This document shows, piece after piece, positions 19,522-28,497 of a stretch of 64,000 nucleotides of DNA. The notes beneath the pieces were generated by a model. The model had not been told where the DNA came from. It saw only the letters and a program-made list of their open reading frames with translations, and searched no databases. The DNA comes from Acetobacteraceae bacterium (lineage in GTDB: Bacteria; Pseudomonadota; Alphaproteobacteria; Acetobacterales; Acetobacteraceae). How positions within the stretch are numbered: position 1 is the first letter of the stretch; the number at the start of each line of letters is the position of its first letter. A program made the position numbers and the translations under genes. The DNA lies in assembly GCA_027482245.1 (NCBI GenBank), contig JAIXWG010000009.1:1-64000 (forward strand). The letters run 5' to 3'.

Positions 19522-19543
19522 GGCCTTCCGGGGAGGGAAGGCC
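19522..19543 (+). promoter_or_regulatory. Hairpin sequestering the ribosome-binding site
   Basis: GGCCTTCC (19522-19529) pairs perfectly with GGAAGGCC (19536-19543) around a GGGGAG loop. The purine-rich Shine-Dalgarno region lies in the loop and 3' arm, two bases before the ATG at 19546. In RNA this would hide the ribosome-binding site. Confidence 0.5.
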
Positions 19544-19545
19544 CG

Positions 19546-20004
19546 ATGCTCGTCACCCTTGCCGGTACCCTGATCGCGATCCTGCCCGTGCTGGTGGCCT
19601 ATGCCATCTGGCGGCTGCTGCGCGCGATCTGGCGGCTGCTGCGCCGGCCGCGGAAGCGCTTCAGCGTGGTGCTGGCGCGGGCACGCCGCATCCGCCTGCC
19701 GCGGCGCCAGCCAGCGGCGGTGGAGCAGGCGGCGCCCGCGGCGCTGGTGGAGGAGGTCGCACGGCTGAAGGCGGAGCTCCGGCTGGCGCGGGCCGAACTG
19801 GCCCTGGCCGAGGCGACCAAGCCCCGGGGCGGCTTCCGCCTGCCCTGGAAGCGCCCGCCCGATGACCGCTTCCAGCAGGCCAAGCTGGCCTTCGCCCGCG
19901 CCTTCCACCCGGACCGCCTGGCGGAGGATGCGGCGGACCGCGCCATCCGCACCGCCATCTTCCGCGACTTCTGGGAGGTGCTGCGCCGGATCGAGCGGAG
20001 CTGA
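19546..20004 (+). CDS. Membrane-anchored J-domain-like protein
   Basis: A 152-residue protein: one N-terminal membrane helix (about residues 3-24), a basic stretch, a coiled-coil (ALVEEVARLKAELRLARAELALAEA, about 66-90), then a C-terminal segment with an HPD tripeptide at residues 121-123 (ARAFHPDRLAED) flanked by helices, as in J-domains that stimulate DnaK. Only helix II, HPD and helix III are recognisable; helix I is not obvious, so it is a degenerate or minimal J-like domain. The RBS lies in a hairpin. Function is inferred only: a possible membrane-tethered Hsp70 recruiter. Confidence 0.65.
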   Translation: MLVTLAGTLIAILPVLVAYAIWRLLRAIWRLLRRPRKRFSVVLARARRIRLPRRQPAAVEQAAPAALVEEVARLKAELRLARAELALAEATKPRGGFRLPWKRPPDDRFQQAKLAFARAFHPDRLAEDAADRAIRTAIFRDFWEVLRRIERS

Positions 20005-20009
20005 TCCGT

Positions 20010-20714
20010 TCAGCGCCGGTAGGCGCGCGTGACTTCGGGCGGGGAGACGGCCTCGCGCACCTCCGACCGGAATTCGCGGCGATGGAGTTCGCGCAGCACG
20101 AAGAGGCTCGCCAGGATCAGCAGCGCGGGATGGGCGATCCAGGCGAGTGCCGCCAGGCCGAAATAGTAGCTGCGCAGGCCGGTGTTGAAGTGCCGCGCCG
20201 CGCGGTTCAGCACGCGGGCCGCGACTTCCGCCTGCGCGATGGTGTCCGCCGTCGCCGGCGCGCCGGGGATGCCGCCGACCAGGATGGAGCTGTAGTTGAA
20301 CTGCCGCAGCGCCCAGGTCAGCTCGAAGAAGGCGTTCACGAAGATCAGCAGCAGCAGCGCGATCTTCAGCTCCCACACCACCTCGTCCGGGACCATGGCG
20401 TAGGGCAGGGCGGAGACGACGCGGCGGCCGAGGTCCGGCGCGCCCAGCAGCGCCACCAGACCGCCCAGGATGAAGATGCTGGTGGTGGCCAGGAAGCTGG
20501 TGCTGTTCATCAGGTTGCCGATCGCCGCCATGTCGGCGATCCGGTTCTCCCGGTCCAGCATGGCGCGCATCCAGCGGCGCCGGTGCTCGTCCATCGCGGC
20601 GATCACGCTGGCGTCGCGGAAGCGGCGCACGCGGCTGACGGCGGTGGTGTAGCCGATCCAGCACAGCGCGAAGACGACCAGGCCGGCGATGTCGAAGGCG
20701 GAGAGTTCCTGCAT
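20010..20714 (-). CDS. DUF599 membrane protein
   Basis: A 234-residue integral membrane protein with about four hydrophobic segments. It matches the DUF599 family pattern: short N-terminal helix, RFRDASVIAAMDEHRRRWMRAMLDRENRIADMA cytoplasmic loop, NSTSFLATTSIFILGGL, and LRSYYFGLAALAWIAHP. No function is established. The charged C-terminus (LHRREFRSEVRE) is probably cytoplasmic. It lies downstream of icd on the same strand, separated by a strong hairpin, and converges with the J-like gene. Confidence 0.85.
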   Translation of the reverse strand: MQELSAFDIAGLVVFALCWIGYTTAVSRVRRFRDASVIAAMDEHRRRWMRAMLDRENRIADMAAIGNLMNSTSFLATTSIFILGGLVALLGAPDLGRRVVSALPYAMVPDEVVWELKIALLLLIFVNAFFELTWALRQFNYSSILVGGIPGAPATADTIAQAEVAARVLNRAARHFNTGLRSYYFGLAALAWIAHPALLILASLFVLRELHRREFRSEVREAVSPPEVTRAYRR

Positions 20715-20740
20715 GGCGGTTGTCTAGCCCCGGAACGGAA

Positions 20741-20770
20741 GCGGCCGCCAGGGTTTCCCCTGGCGGCCGC
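20741..20770 (-). terminator. Hairpin terminator after icd
   Basis: A 13-bp perfect stem: GCGGCCGCCAGGG (20741-20753) and CCCTGGCGGCCGC (20758-20770), with a four-base loop. It lies 27 bases downstream of the icd stop. The T tract on the minus strand is weak (TTCCGTT), as is common in GC-rich genomes. Confidence 0.6.
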
Positions 20771-20796
20771 CGATGGTCTGCACCTCGTGGATGAGG

Positions 20797-22008
20797 TCAG
20801 CCCATCTTCTTCTTCAGGTTCTCGTCCAGCTTGGCGAGGAAGTCCTGCGTGTTGAGGTAGGGCTGGTCCTTGCTGATCAGCAGGGCCAGGTCCTTCGTCA
20901 TGTGGCCGGCTTCCACCGTCTCGATGCAGACCTGTTCCAGCGCGTCCGCGAAGTCCACGACATCCTGCGTGCCGTCGAACTTGCCGCGGTAGGACAGGCC
21001 GCGCGTCCAGGCGAAGATGGACGCGATCGGGTTCGTGCTGGTCTCGCGGCCCTTCTGGTGCTCGCGGTAGTGGCGCGTCACCGTGCCGTGCGCGGCCTCG
21101 GACTCGACCGTGTTGCCATCCGGGGACAGCAGCACGGAGGTCATCAGGCCGAGGCTGCCGAAGCCCTGGGCCACGATGTCGGACTGCACGTCGCCGTCGT
21201 AGTTCTTGCAGGCCCAGATGTAGCCGCCTTCCCACTTCAGCGCGCTGGCCACCATGTCGTCGATCAGGCGGTCCTCATAGACCAGGCCCTTCGCCTTGAA
21301 GCGGTCCGCGAATTCCGCGTCGAAGATGGACTTGAAGATGTCCTTGAAGTTGCCGTCATAGGCCTTGAGGATCGTGTTCTTGTGGCTGAAGTACACGGAA
21401 TAGCCGCGGCTCAGGCCGTAGTTGAACGACGCGCGGGCGAAGCCCTCGATCGAGGCGTTCAGGTTGTGCTGGCCCATGAAGGCGCCGGGGCCCTTGAAGA
21501 CGAAGTCGCCGATCTCCTGCGGCGCGCCACCTTCCGGCGTGTAGGTCATGGTCACCTTGCCGGCGCCCGGGACCTTCATCTCCACCGCGCGGTAGATGTC
21601 GCCGAAGGCGTGGCGGCCGACGACGATCGGCTTCGACCAGTGCGGCACCAGGCGCGGCACGTTCTTGATGATGATCGGCTCGCGGAAGATCGTGCCGTCC
21701 AGGATGTTACGGATGGTGCCGTTCGGGCTCCGCCACATCTTCTTCAGGCCGAACTCCTTCACCCGCGCCTCATCCGGGGTGATGGTCGCGCACTTCACGC
21801 CCACGCCGTACTGCTTCGTGGCGTTGGCGGCATCCACCGTCACCTGGTCATCGGTCTGGTCGCGGTACTCGACGCCCAGGTCGTAGTACTTCAGGTCGAT
21901 GTCGAGGTAGGGCAGGATCAGGCGGTCCTTGATGAACCCCCAGATGATGCGCGTCATCTCGTCCCCGTCCATCTCAACGACGGGGGTCTTCACCTTGATC
22001 TTGGCCAT
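20797..22008 (-). CDS. icd: NADP-dependent isocitrate dehydrogenase
   Basis: TCA-cycle enzyme that oxidises isocitrate to 2-oxoglutarate, producing NADPH. The 403-residue sequence is the dimeric eukaryote-like class: [21 protein letters not shown] at the N-terminus, the substrate-binding segment [19 protein letters not shown], and [17 protein letters not shown]. These make the assignment secure and distinguish it from the E. coli Icd subfamily. ATG 22008 is preceded by AAGGAA. A strong hairpin follows the stop. The 210-base region to the divergent PAS-HPt gene is GC-rich with no clear promoter. Confidence 0.98.
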   Translation of the reverse strand: MAKIKVKTPVVEMDGDEMTRIIWGFIKDRLILPYLDIDLKYYDLGVEYRDQTDDQVTVDAANATKQYGVGVKCATITPDEARVKEFGLKKMWRSPNGTIRNILDGTIFREPIIIKNVPRLVPHWSKPIVVGRHAFGDIYRAVEMKVPGAGKVTMTYTPEGGAPQEIGDFVFKGPGAFMGQHNLNASIEGFARASFNYGLSRGYSVYFSHKNTILKAYDGNFKDIFKSIFDAEFADRFKAKGLVYEDRLIDDMVASALKWEGGYIWACKNYDGDVQSDIVAQGFGSLGLMTSVLLSPDGNTVESEAAHGTVTRHYREHQKGRETSTNPIASIFAWTRGLSYRGKFDGTQDVVDFADALEQVCIETVEAGHMTKDLALLISKDQPYLNTQDFLAKLDENLKKKMG

Positions 22009-22218
22009 GCCTCATTCCTTGCCGAACGCCCGTGCCGGGACACACTCTATCGCGCCCTGGGGTTGGGAGTGGCCGGAACATGCCAATGGGGCCCCCCGGG
22101 GGCAAGCCCGCTTGACGCAGTGCGGCAATAACCCGGCCACAGGCGCGATCTTGCCGGCCTGCTTCACGCGCGGGTAGAAGGCAGCGACGGTCCGGCAACC
22201 ATCTGGCGGGAGGTGACG

Positions 22219-23091
22219 ATGCGGGTCCCGCTGATGGCCATGACGGCGCTGGTGCCGGCGGCCGCGACGGCGCAGGGGCTGGACGAGCCGCGGGCCAGCC
22301 TGGTGCTGGGCGGGATGCTGGTCCTGGCCGCCACCCTGGCCGGGCTTGCCCTTGCCGTGCAGGCGCGCCGCCTGCGCCGGCGGGACCTTCAGCTTCATGC
22401 CCGCAACGCCCATCTGGCCGCGGCCAATGCCGAACTCCGACTGGTGACGGAACGGGCGGAGGCCAAGGCCCGGCTGCTGGATGGCGTGCTGGCGTCGCTC
22501 GCGGACGGCATCCTGGTGGTGGATGCGGAATTCCGCCTGGCCGGCTGGAATTCCCGCTTCCCGGACTATGCCGGCGTCCCCCGCCGCGTGCTGCGCATCG
22601 GGATGCCGTTGCGGGAGGTGATCCGCCTGCAGGCGGAAGCCGGCGAATTCGGCATGGTGGATCCGGAAGCGGAGACGGAGCGCCGGATGCGCCTGTTCCA
22701 CGAAGGCACCGTGCCCCAGCGCCTGCAGCGGGAACGCCCGGATGGCAGCCGCCTGGAGTTGCGCCGCACGCCGCTGCCGGGCGGCGGCTATGTCACGCTC
22801 TATACCCCGATCCTGGCCCAGCCACCGGCGCCACAGCCGGAACTGATGCAGGATGCCTTCGCCGAGGAATGGTCGTCCCGCATCCCGCGCCTGACGGCCG
22901 CCGCCGCGGATGGGGACGCCGCGGCCGCGCGCGCCATCGCCCATGCGCTGCGCGGCATCGCGGCCAATGCCGGGTGGAAGCGGGCGGCGGAGACAATGGA
23001 GGGCATCGAGGAAGCCGCCGCGGCCGGTGCCCTCACGCAGCTCCGCCTGATGGCCGCCGCTCTGCCGATGGATGCCCGCGCATGGAACTGA
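22219..23091 (+). CDS. Membrane PAS-HPt protein
   Basis: A 290-residue protein with an N-terminal signal-anchor region (two hydrophobic stretches, about residues 3-17 and 27-48), a coiled-coil, a PAS-7-type domain (DGVLASLADGILVVDAEFRLAGWNSRFPDYAGVP, about 90-200) and a C-terminal helical domain with IAHALRGIAANAGW. His242 there corresponds to the phospho-acceptor of HPt domains (usual pattern AHxLKGxAxxxG). No kinase core is present, so it may pass phosphate between a kinase and a response regulator or act as a sensor adaptor. ATG 22219 is chosen with GGGAGG five bases upstream; GTG 22213 would overlap that site. It overlaps the next small gene. Confidence 0.7.
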   Translation: MRVPLMAMTALVPAAATAQGLDEPRASLVLGGMLVLAATLAGLALAVQARRLRRRDLQLHARNAHLAAANAELRLVTERAEAKARLLDGVLASLADGILVVDAEFRLAGWNSRFPDYAGVPRRVLRIGMPLREVIRLQAEAGEFGMVDPEAETERRMRLFHEGTVPQRLQRERPDGSRLELRRTPLPGGGYVTLYTPILAQPPAPQPELMQDAFAEEWSSRIPRLTAAAADGDAAAARAIAHALRGIAANAGWKRAAETMEGIEEAAAAGALTQLRLMAAALPMDARAWN

Positions 23092-23243
23092 CCCGGCCTG
23101 AACCGGTGGAATGCCCGCATTGCGGGGAGCCCACCATGCCGAACCGCCTGGCCGATGGCGCCATCGTGTGCTCCTGCGCCGCGGAACGGTTGCTTCCCCC
23201 GCCCCCCATTCCGCTTGCCCCGAGGCGCCCCGGCCCCAGATAG
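23082..23243 (+). CDS. Small zinc-ribbon-like protein
   Basis: A 53-residue protein starting inside the 3' end of the PAS-HPt gene, overlapping by 10 bases. It has the knuckle CPHCGEP and a second CSC pair 18 residues later, resembling a minimal zinc ribbon, followed by a Pro-rich tail. The overlap suggests translational coupling to the signalling protein. No family recognised; small size makes the call tentative. Confidence 0.5.
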   Translation: MELTRPEPVECPHCGEPTMPNRLADGAIVCSCAAERLLPPPPIPLAPRRPGPR

Positions 23244-23269
23244 GTCGGACAGATCCAGGAGACTTGGCC

Positions 23270-23485
23270 ATGATGCTGCGAATGGCGACAGGCACGATGA
23301 TGGGCATGGCGGTCGCGACCGCCGCGGCGGCGACGCTGGCCGTGGGCGCCGGCGCGATCGGCGCCGCGCTGCTGGCGCGCCGGATGTGCGAGGAACGCCG
23401 CGGCTGGAAGCAGGACGCGGATGAGGCCGTGGCCGCTCCGCTGGATGAGGCGATGGAGCCCGGCCAGGAAGCGCCCGCGGCTTAG
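23270..23485 (+). CDS. Small single-pass membrane protein, unknown
   Basis: A 71-residue protein with a Gly/Ala-rich hydrophobic helix (about residues 11-37), a basic boundary (ARRMCEERR) and an acidic C-terminus. CAGGAG lies about 8 bases upstream of ATG 23270. The stop overlaps the convergent RidA-like stop by three bases. Nothing indicates a function. Confidence 0.55.
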   Translation: MMLRMATGTMMGMAVATAAAATLAVGAGAIGAALLARRMCEERRGWKQDADEAVAAPLDEAMEPGQEAPAA

Positions 23486-23886
23486 TCCGGGATGATGGCG
23501 GTGGCCTCGATCTCGACCTTCGCCTCGGGCTCGACCAGCGCCACCACCTGCACCAGCGCCATGGCCGGGAAGTTGCGGCCCATCACGGCGCGATAGGCCG
23601 GGCCGAGTTCCGCCAGGCTGGCGCGGTATTCGGCCATGTCCGTCACGTACCAGGTCAGGCGGCCGATATGCTCCGGCCCGCCGCCGGCCTCCTTCATCAC
23701 CGCCAGGATGTTCTCCAGCGCCTGGCGGACCTGCGGCACGAAGCCCGCGGCGAAGCGGCCTTCCGCATCCCAGCCGATCTGCCCGCCGACCAGCACGACG
23801 CGGCCCTGGCCCATGATGCCGTTGGCGTAGCCGCGCGGCGCCGGCCAGCCCGGCGGCTGAAGGGCGGTGAGGGGGCTGTCAGCCAT
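23482..23886 (-). CDS. RidA-family protein lacking the deaminase Arg
   Basis: A 134-residue RidA/YjgF-family protein, last gene of the seven-gene CoA-pathway operon. Family signs are the QVRQALENILAVMKEAGG helix and the terminal KVEIEATAII strand. Classical RidA imine deaminases carry an Arg in FPARS; here the segment reads FPAMA, with Met109 at that place, so it belongs to the Arg-less Rid groups whose activity is unclear. The start ATG 23886 overlaps the thioesterase stop. Its operon position suggests handling of an enamine or imine intermediate of 2-aminobenzoyl-CoA breakdown, but the missing Arg argues for caution. Confidence 0.85.
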   Translation of the reverse strand: MADSPLTALQPPGWPAPRGYANGIMGQGRVVLVGGQIGWDAEGRFAAGFVPQVRQALENILAVMKEAGGGPEHIGRLTWYVTDMAEYRASLAELGPAYRAVMGRNFPAMALVQVVALVEPEAKVEIEATAIIPD

Positions 23887-24343
23887 GGGCGCAACGCTCC
23901 TGATAGGCGACCAGCGCCGCGCGGAGGTCGGCCGGGATCGGCACGGCGCGGCGGGCATCGAGGTCGGTGGTGGCGGTGACGAGGGAGAGCCTCGCCAGCT
24001 CCTCCTCCCCGCGATGGATATGAACGGTCAAGGCGTAGGACCCGCCGCCGATGCGCGTCAGCAGCGGCGTCAGCGCGATGCGGTCGCCCATCAGCCCGGG
24101 GCGGAAGAAATCGGCCTCCGCGTGCACGAAGCCCGTGCCGATGCGGCGCTCCGCGTGCAGAGCGTGGAAGTCGATGCCGAGATCCTCGGTGAACCAGTCC
24201 TCCACCATGCCATTCGCCATGGCGAAGAAGGCGGGGAAGAAGACGATGCCGGCCGGGTCGCAATCGCCGAAGCGGATGCGAAGCCGCCCGCGGAAGGCGC
24301 GGGCGGGCAGGGCGGCGGCGGCGATCGGCGCGGGTCGGCTCAT
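23879..24343 (-). CDS. Hotdog-fold acyl-CoA thioesterase
   Basis: A 154-residue thioesterase of the 4-hydroxybenzoyl-CoA thioesterase/YbgC type. The RIRFGDCDPAGIVFFPAFF block holds the catalytic Asp in the DxDPxGxVFF motif, and the long helix MANGMVEDWF follows. It probably hydrolyses an aromatic or alicyclic acyl-CoA produced by the pathway or protects the CoA pool. It overlaps the ligase stop by four bases and the RidA-like start by eight. If the substrate is salicylate, release of gentisate from gentisyl-CoA would be the natural role. Confidence 0.88.
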   Translation of the reverse strand: MSRPAPIAAAALPARAFRGRLRIRFGDCDPAGIVFFPAFFAMANGMVEDWFTEDLGIDFHALHAERRIGTGFVHAEADFFRPGLMGDRIALTPLLTRIGGGSYALTVHIHRGEEELARLSLVTATTDLDARRAVPIPADLRAALVAYQERCAHG

Positions 24344-25992
24344 CCGCCGGACTGGGCCTGTTTCCGCAGCGCGAAGCGCTGCAGCTTGCCGGTCTCGGTG
24401 CGGGGCAGGGCGGGAACGAAGACGACGCTGCGCGGGTATTTGTAGGGCGCGACTTCCGCCTTCACATGGTCCTGCAGCGCCTTCACGAGGCCCGCATCGC
24501 CGGTGATGCCGTCCTTCAGCACGACATAGGCGCGCACCACCATGCCGCGTTCCGGATCGGGCGCGCCGACCACGCCGCATTCCCTGACGGCCGGGTGGGT
24601 CAGCAGGGCGGATTCCACCTCCGGCCCCGCGATGTTGTAGCCGGCGGAGACGATCATGTCGTCGTTGCGGGCCTGGTACCAGAAGTAGCCGTCCTCGTCC
24701 TGGACATAGGTATCGCCGGTGATGTTCCAGCCGCGCTCGACATACTGCGCCTGGCGCGGATCGGCGAGGTAGCGGCACCCCGTGGGCCCCTGTACCGCAA
24801 GGCGGCCGGGCGTGCCGCGCGGCACTTCCTGCCCCGCCTCGTCCACCACCTTGGCGCGGTAGCCCGGCACGGGGAGGCCGGTGGCGCCGGGGCGGATCTG
24901 GTCCTCCCGCGCCGCGATGAAGATGTGCAGCATCTCCGTCGCGCCGATGCCGTCCATCAGCTTGAGGCCGGTCGCCTTCTGCCAGGCCTCGAAGATCGGC
25001 ACCGGCAGGGTTTCGCCGGCGGAGACGCATTTGCGGAGCGAGGACAGGTCGTGCTCACCGGCCTTGGCCGCCATGATCCGGTAGGCGGTGGGGGCGGTGA
25101 AGCAGACGGTCGCGCGATGGCGCGCGATGGCGGCGGGCAGTTCCTCCGGCGGCGCCTTCTCCAGCAGCACCGCGGTGGCGCCGACGCGGAAGGGGAAGAG
25201 GACGAGGCCGCCGAGGCCGAAGGTGAAGGCGAGGGGCGGCGATCCGATGAAGACGTCGCCGGGCTCCGGCCGCAACACCTGCATCGCATAGCCGTCGCAG
25301 ATCGCCAGCATGTCGCGATGGAAATGCAGCGTGCCCTTGGGCTCCCCGGTGGAGCCGCTGGTGAAACCGATCAGGCAGACATCGTCGGCGGCGGTGTCGC
25401 AGGCCGTGAAGGTGCCGGGCGCCTCCGCCACCATCGCCTCCAGCATCCCATCGCCCCAGGTGACGAGGTGCCGGAGGTCGGGCCCATCCGCCTTGCGCAG
25501 TTCCTCCACCAGCCGCGCGTCGCAGAGCGCATGGGTGATGCGGCCCTTGCGCAGCACCTGGGACAGTTCCTTGGCGCGCAGCAGCGGCATGGTGGCGACG
25601 ACGACGCCGCCCGCCTTCAGCACGGCGAAATAGGCGGCGACCATCCAGGCATTGTTGGCGCTGCGGAGCAGCACGCGGTTGCCCGGCACCAGGCCCAGCC
25701 GTGAGACCAGCGCATGCGCGATCCGGTCCACGCGCTCCGCCAGCTGGCGGTAGGTCAGCGTCTCCGCCGGCGTGACCAGGGCGGGATGCTCGCCGCGGCC
25801 GCGCTCGATGTTGCGGTCCAACAGCTCGACCGCGCAGTTGAGGCGCGGGGCATACTGGAATTCCGGCCGGTCCAGCAGGAAGTCGGGCCACTGGTCGCGG
25901 GGCGGGAGATTGTCCCGGCAGAAGCTGTCCTGGTGGGCGGATGCGCCCAGCGCCTGCGTCATCATCCCGTCCATCCCCGTCTCCCGGTTCAT
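24340..25992 (-). CDS. abmG: Aryl-CoA ligase (2-aminobenzoate/benzoate type)
   Basis: An ATP-dependent acyl-CoA synthetase, 550 residues, of the benzoate/2-aminobenzoate-CoA ligase group. The adenylate-binding P-loop [10 protein letters not shown] is at residues 211-220; the aromatic-acid pocket region [16 protein letters not shown] and [11 protein letters not shown] follow; the C-terminal lid has the catalytic Lys536 ([10 protein letters not shown]). It activates the aromatic acid before ring attack by the divergent monooxygenase/reductase. The start overlaps the acyl-CoA dehydrogenase stop (ATGA). The N-terminus has several Met codons; 25992 is preferred for the overlap. The exact acid (anthranilate, salicylate or benzoate) cannot be read from sequence; the neighbours favour anthranilate or salicylate. 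Confidence 0.85.
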   Translation of the reverse strand: MNRETGMDGMMTQALGASAHQDSFCRDNLPPRDQWPDFLLDRPEFQYAPRLNCAVELLDRNIERGRGEHPALVTPAETLTYRQLAERVDRIAHALVSRLGLVPGNRVLLRSANNAWMVAAYFAVLKAGGVVVATMPLLRAKELSQVLRKGRITHALCDARLVEELRKADGPDLRHLVTWGDGMLEAMVAEAPGTFTACDTAADDVCLIGFTSGSTGEPKGTLHFHRDMLAICDGYAMQVLRPEPGDVFIGSPPLAFTFGLGGLVLFPFRVGATAVLLEKAPPEELPAAIARHRATVCFTAPTAYRIMAAKAGEHDLSSLRKCVSAGETLPVPIFEAWQKATGLKLMDGIGATEMLHIFIAAREDQIRPGATGLPVPGYRAKVVDEAGQEVPRGTPGRLAVQGPTGCRYLADPRQAQYVERGWNITGDTYVQDEDGYFWYQARNDDMIVSAGYNIAGPEVESALLTHPAVRECGVVGAPDPERGMVVRAYVVLKDGITGDAGLVKALQDHVKAEVAPYKYPRSVVFVPALPRTETGKLQRFALRKQAQSGG

Positions 25993-27152
25993 GATGTGGA
26001 TGTGCGACTGTCGCGTTCGGCGCGCGCGATCACGATACGCTGCACCTCCGAGGCGCCTTCATAGACACGCAGCGCCCGGACTTCCCTGTAGAGTTCTTCG
26101 GCCTTGTGGCCCTTGGTGACGCCGAGGCCGCCATGGATCTGCACGTTGCGGTCGGCGCAACGCTGCGCCGCCTCCGTCGCGTGCAGCTTGGCCATGGAGG
26201 CCTCCCGCGTGACGCGCGGCTGGCCGGAATCCTTCAGCCAGGCCGCGCGATAGACGAGGAGGGCGGACGCCTCGACATCCACCGCGCTGTCGGCGATGGC
26301 GGCCTGGCTCATCTGCTGGTCGAACAGAGCGCCGCCGAACAATTGGCGCGAGGCAGCGCGCTCCACCGTCATGTCGAAGGCGCGCCGCGCGAAGCCCAGC
26401 GCGGCGGCGCCGACCGTCGCGCGGAACACGTCGAGCGTTCCCATGGCCACCTTGAAGCCGTCGCCCGACTTGCCGATGAGGTCGTCCACGGAAACGCGCA
26501 CATCCTCGAAGGCCAGCGTCGCCAGCGGATGCGGCGCCGTGACGTCGATGCGCTCCGCGATGGAGAGCCCCGGCGCATCCGCGGCGACGAGGAAGGCGGA
26601 GAGGCCCCGCGCCCCCGGCGCCTCGCCGGTGCGGGCGAAGACGATGTAGGAGGCGGCGATGCCGCCATTGCTGATCCAGGTCTTGCGGCCGTTCAGCCGC
26701 CAATGCCCGTTGCCGTCCGGCGTCGCCGTCGTGGCCAGCGCCGCGACATCGCTGCCCGCCTCCGGCTCGCTCAGCGCGAAGGCGGCGAGCTTCGTGCCCG
26801 CGCGCGCCCCCGGCAGCAGGCGTTCGCGCTGCGCCTCCGTGCCGAACAGCGTCACCGGTCCGGTGCCGAGCCCCTGCATGGCGAAGGCGAAATCCGCGAG
26901 GCCGCTATGCCGCGCCAGGATGTCCCGCGCCAGGCAGAGGCTCCGCGCATCCAGCCTGCCATCCGCGGGGCAGGGCACGCGGAGCAGCCTGGCGTCGCCC
27001 ATGGCGCGTGCGAGAAGCTGCACGCTGCCATCGGCGTCATGCTCGTCGGACAGCGCCTCTGCATGCGCCGCGGCCCAGGCCTCGACCTCCTGCGCCCAGG
27101 CGCGGTGCCGGTCCTCGAAGAAGGGCCACTGGAGGAAGGTGCGGTCTGCCAT
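25989..27152 (-). CDS. Acyl-CoA dehydrogenase
   Basis: FAD-dependent acyl-CoA dehydrogenase, 387 residues. Family signatures are [36 protein letters not shown], and the C-terminal [20 protein letters not shown]. The catalytic Glu is expected in [15 protein letters not shown]. It would introduce a double bond during beta-oxidation-like processing of the reduced ring-CoA product or its ring-opened form. It overlaps both flanking genes of the operon by one to four bases. Substrate range is not evident; the gene is part of the CoA-aromatic cluster by position. Confidence 0.92.
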   Translation of the reverse strand: MADRTFLQWPFFEDRHRAWAQEVEAWAAAHAEALSDEHDADGSVQLLARAMGDARLLRVPCPADGRLDARSLCLARDILARHSGLADFAFAMQGLGTGPVTLFGTEAQRERLLPGARAGTKLAAFALSEPEAGSDVAALATTATPDGNGHWRLNGRKTWISNGGIAASYIVFARTGEAPGARGLSAFLVAADAPGLSIAERIDVTAPHPLATLAFEDVRVSVDDLIGKSGDGFKVAMGTLDVFRATVGAAALGFARRAFDMTVERAASRQLFGGALFDQQMSQAAIADSAVDVEASALLVYRAAWLKDSGQPRVTREASMAKLHATEAAQRCADRNVQIHGGLGVTKGHKAEELYREVRALRVYEGASEVQRIVIARAERDSRTSTS

Positions 27153-27979
27153 CAGTCGCCCTTGAAGACGGGGCGCTGCTTCGCCACGAAGGCGTCATAG
27201 GCCCTGCGGAAATCCTGTGTCGTCATGCACAGCGCCTGCGCCACGGCCTCGGCCTCGATCGCCTGGTCCATGGACATGGCCCATTCCATCTGCAGCATGC
27301 GCTTGGTCATGGCATGGGCGAAGTTCGGGCCCTCCGCGATCTCCCGCGCCAGCTTCGCGGCCGCCGCCTGCAGCGCATCGGGTTCGTGCAGCGCGTTGAA
27401 GAACCCCCAGGCCAGCGCTTCCTCCCCGCCGAGCGACCGCCCGAGGTAGAGCAACTCGCTCGCCCGCCCCTGGCCGATGATGCGGGGCAGGATGGCGCAG
27501 GCGCCCATGTCGCAGCCCGCCAGGCCCACGCGGTTGAACAGGAAGGCGGTCTTGGCGCGGGCCGTGCCGATGCGGATGTCGGAGGCCATGGCGATGATCG
27601 CGCCCGCGCCGGCGGCGATGCCGTCGATGGCGGCGATGATGGGCTGCGGGCAGGCGCGCATCGCCTTCACGAGTTCGCCCGTCATGGCGGTGAACTGCAT
27701 CAGCCCCTTGGTGTCGCGGTCCAGCAGCGGGCCGATGATCTCATGCACGTCACCGCCGGAGCAGAAATTGCCGCCCGCGCCCGTCACCACGAAGGCCTTC
27801 ACCGCCTCGTCGTGGACCGCGGCGCGGAGGATGGCGGCCATCTCGCTGTAGCTCTCGAAGGTCAGCGGGTTCTTCCGCTCCGGCCGGTCCAGCGTCAGCG
27901 TCGCGACGCCGCCCTCGATGTCGAGCCGCAGGTGCTGCGCCGTGTAGCAGGCCAAGGGGCCGCTGATGGCCGTGATCAT
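27152..27979 (-). CDS. Enoyl-CoA hydratase/isomerase family protein
   Basis: A 275-residue crotonase-fold enzyme. [17 protein letters not shown] and [23 protein letters not shown] form the two oxyanion-hole segments that stabilise the thioester enolate. The family's second acidic position is occupied within [21 protein letters not shown]. It may hydrate the ring-derived enoyl-CoA or open the alicyclic ring. Start and stop overlap the MarR and dehydrogenase genes, showing tight coupling. Cytoplasmic. Confidence 0.92.
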   Translation of the reverse strand: MITAISGPLACYTAQHLRLDIEGGVATLTLDRPERKNPLTFESYSEMAAILRAAVHDEAVKAFVVTGAGGNFCSGGDVHEIIGPLLDRDTKGLMQFTAMTGELVKAMRACPQPIIAAIDGIAAGAGAIIAMASDIRIGTARAKTAFLFNRVGLAGCDMGACAILPRIIGQGRASELLYLGRSLGGEEALAWGFFNALHEPDALQAAAAKLAREIAEGPNFAHAMTKRMLQMEWAMSMDQAIEAEAVAQALCMTTQDFRRAYDAFVAKQRPVFKGD

Positions 27980-28497
27980 GCTGTTTCCTCGGTGGAGAGT
28001 GCGGCCCTGACGGAGCCCTTGGCCTGGCCGAGCAGGCGGAACAGCGCGGCGCGGTCGGCGGTGTCGAGCCCGCCCAGCAGCTCCGCCACCCAGCCCTCAT
28101 GCGCCGCGGATTGCCGGGCGAATTCGCGCTTTCCCTTGGCCGTCAGCCGCAGCATCTGCGCGCGCCGGTCACCGGGGCGCGCGCGGCGTTCCACCAGGCC
28201 CTCGGCCTCCAGCCGCGTCGCCAGGCCGGTGACGTTGCCGTTGCTGACCATCATGCGGCGGGAGACATCACCGAGCGTGAGCCCCGCCGGCGCACGGTCC
28301 AGCGCCGCCAGCAGGTCGAAGCGCGGCAGGGTGGTGTCGAAGTCGCGGCGCAGGCGGGTGCGGATCTCGCCCTCGATCAGCGTCGCGCAGGTCAGGAGGC
28401 GCAGCCAGAGGCGAAGTTCGTCCTTGTGGCCGGGCGGAGCGCCGGCCAGCGCGGTCTCCGCATCCACCGCCACGGGCATCATGTCGTCCGGGGTCAC
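27976..28497 (-). CDS. MarR-family transcriptional regulator
   Basis: A 173-residue winged-helix regulator. The DNA-binding region runs from [46 protein letters not shown] to [17 protein letters not shown], the classic MarR wing. Such proteins usually repress aromatic-catabolic operons and are released by the substrate or its CoA thioester. It is encoded inside the operon, so it would autoregulate. Likely operators are the TTGAAGCCTAAA repeats between the divergent operons and the related site before livK. It overlaps both neighbours by four bases. Confidence 0.9.
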   Translation of the reverse strand: MTPDDMMPVAVDAETALAGAPPGHKDELRLWLRLLTCATLIEGEIRTRLRRDFDTTLPRFDLLAALDRAPAGLTLGDVSRRMMVSNGNVTGLATRLEAEGLVERRARPGDRRAQMLRLTAKGKREFARQSAAHEGWVAELLGGLDTADRAALFRLLGQAKGSVRAALSTEETA

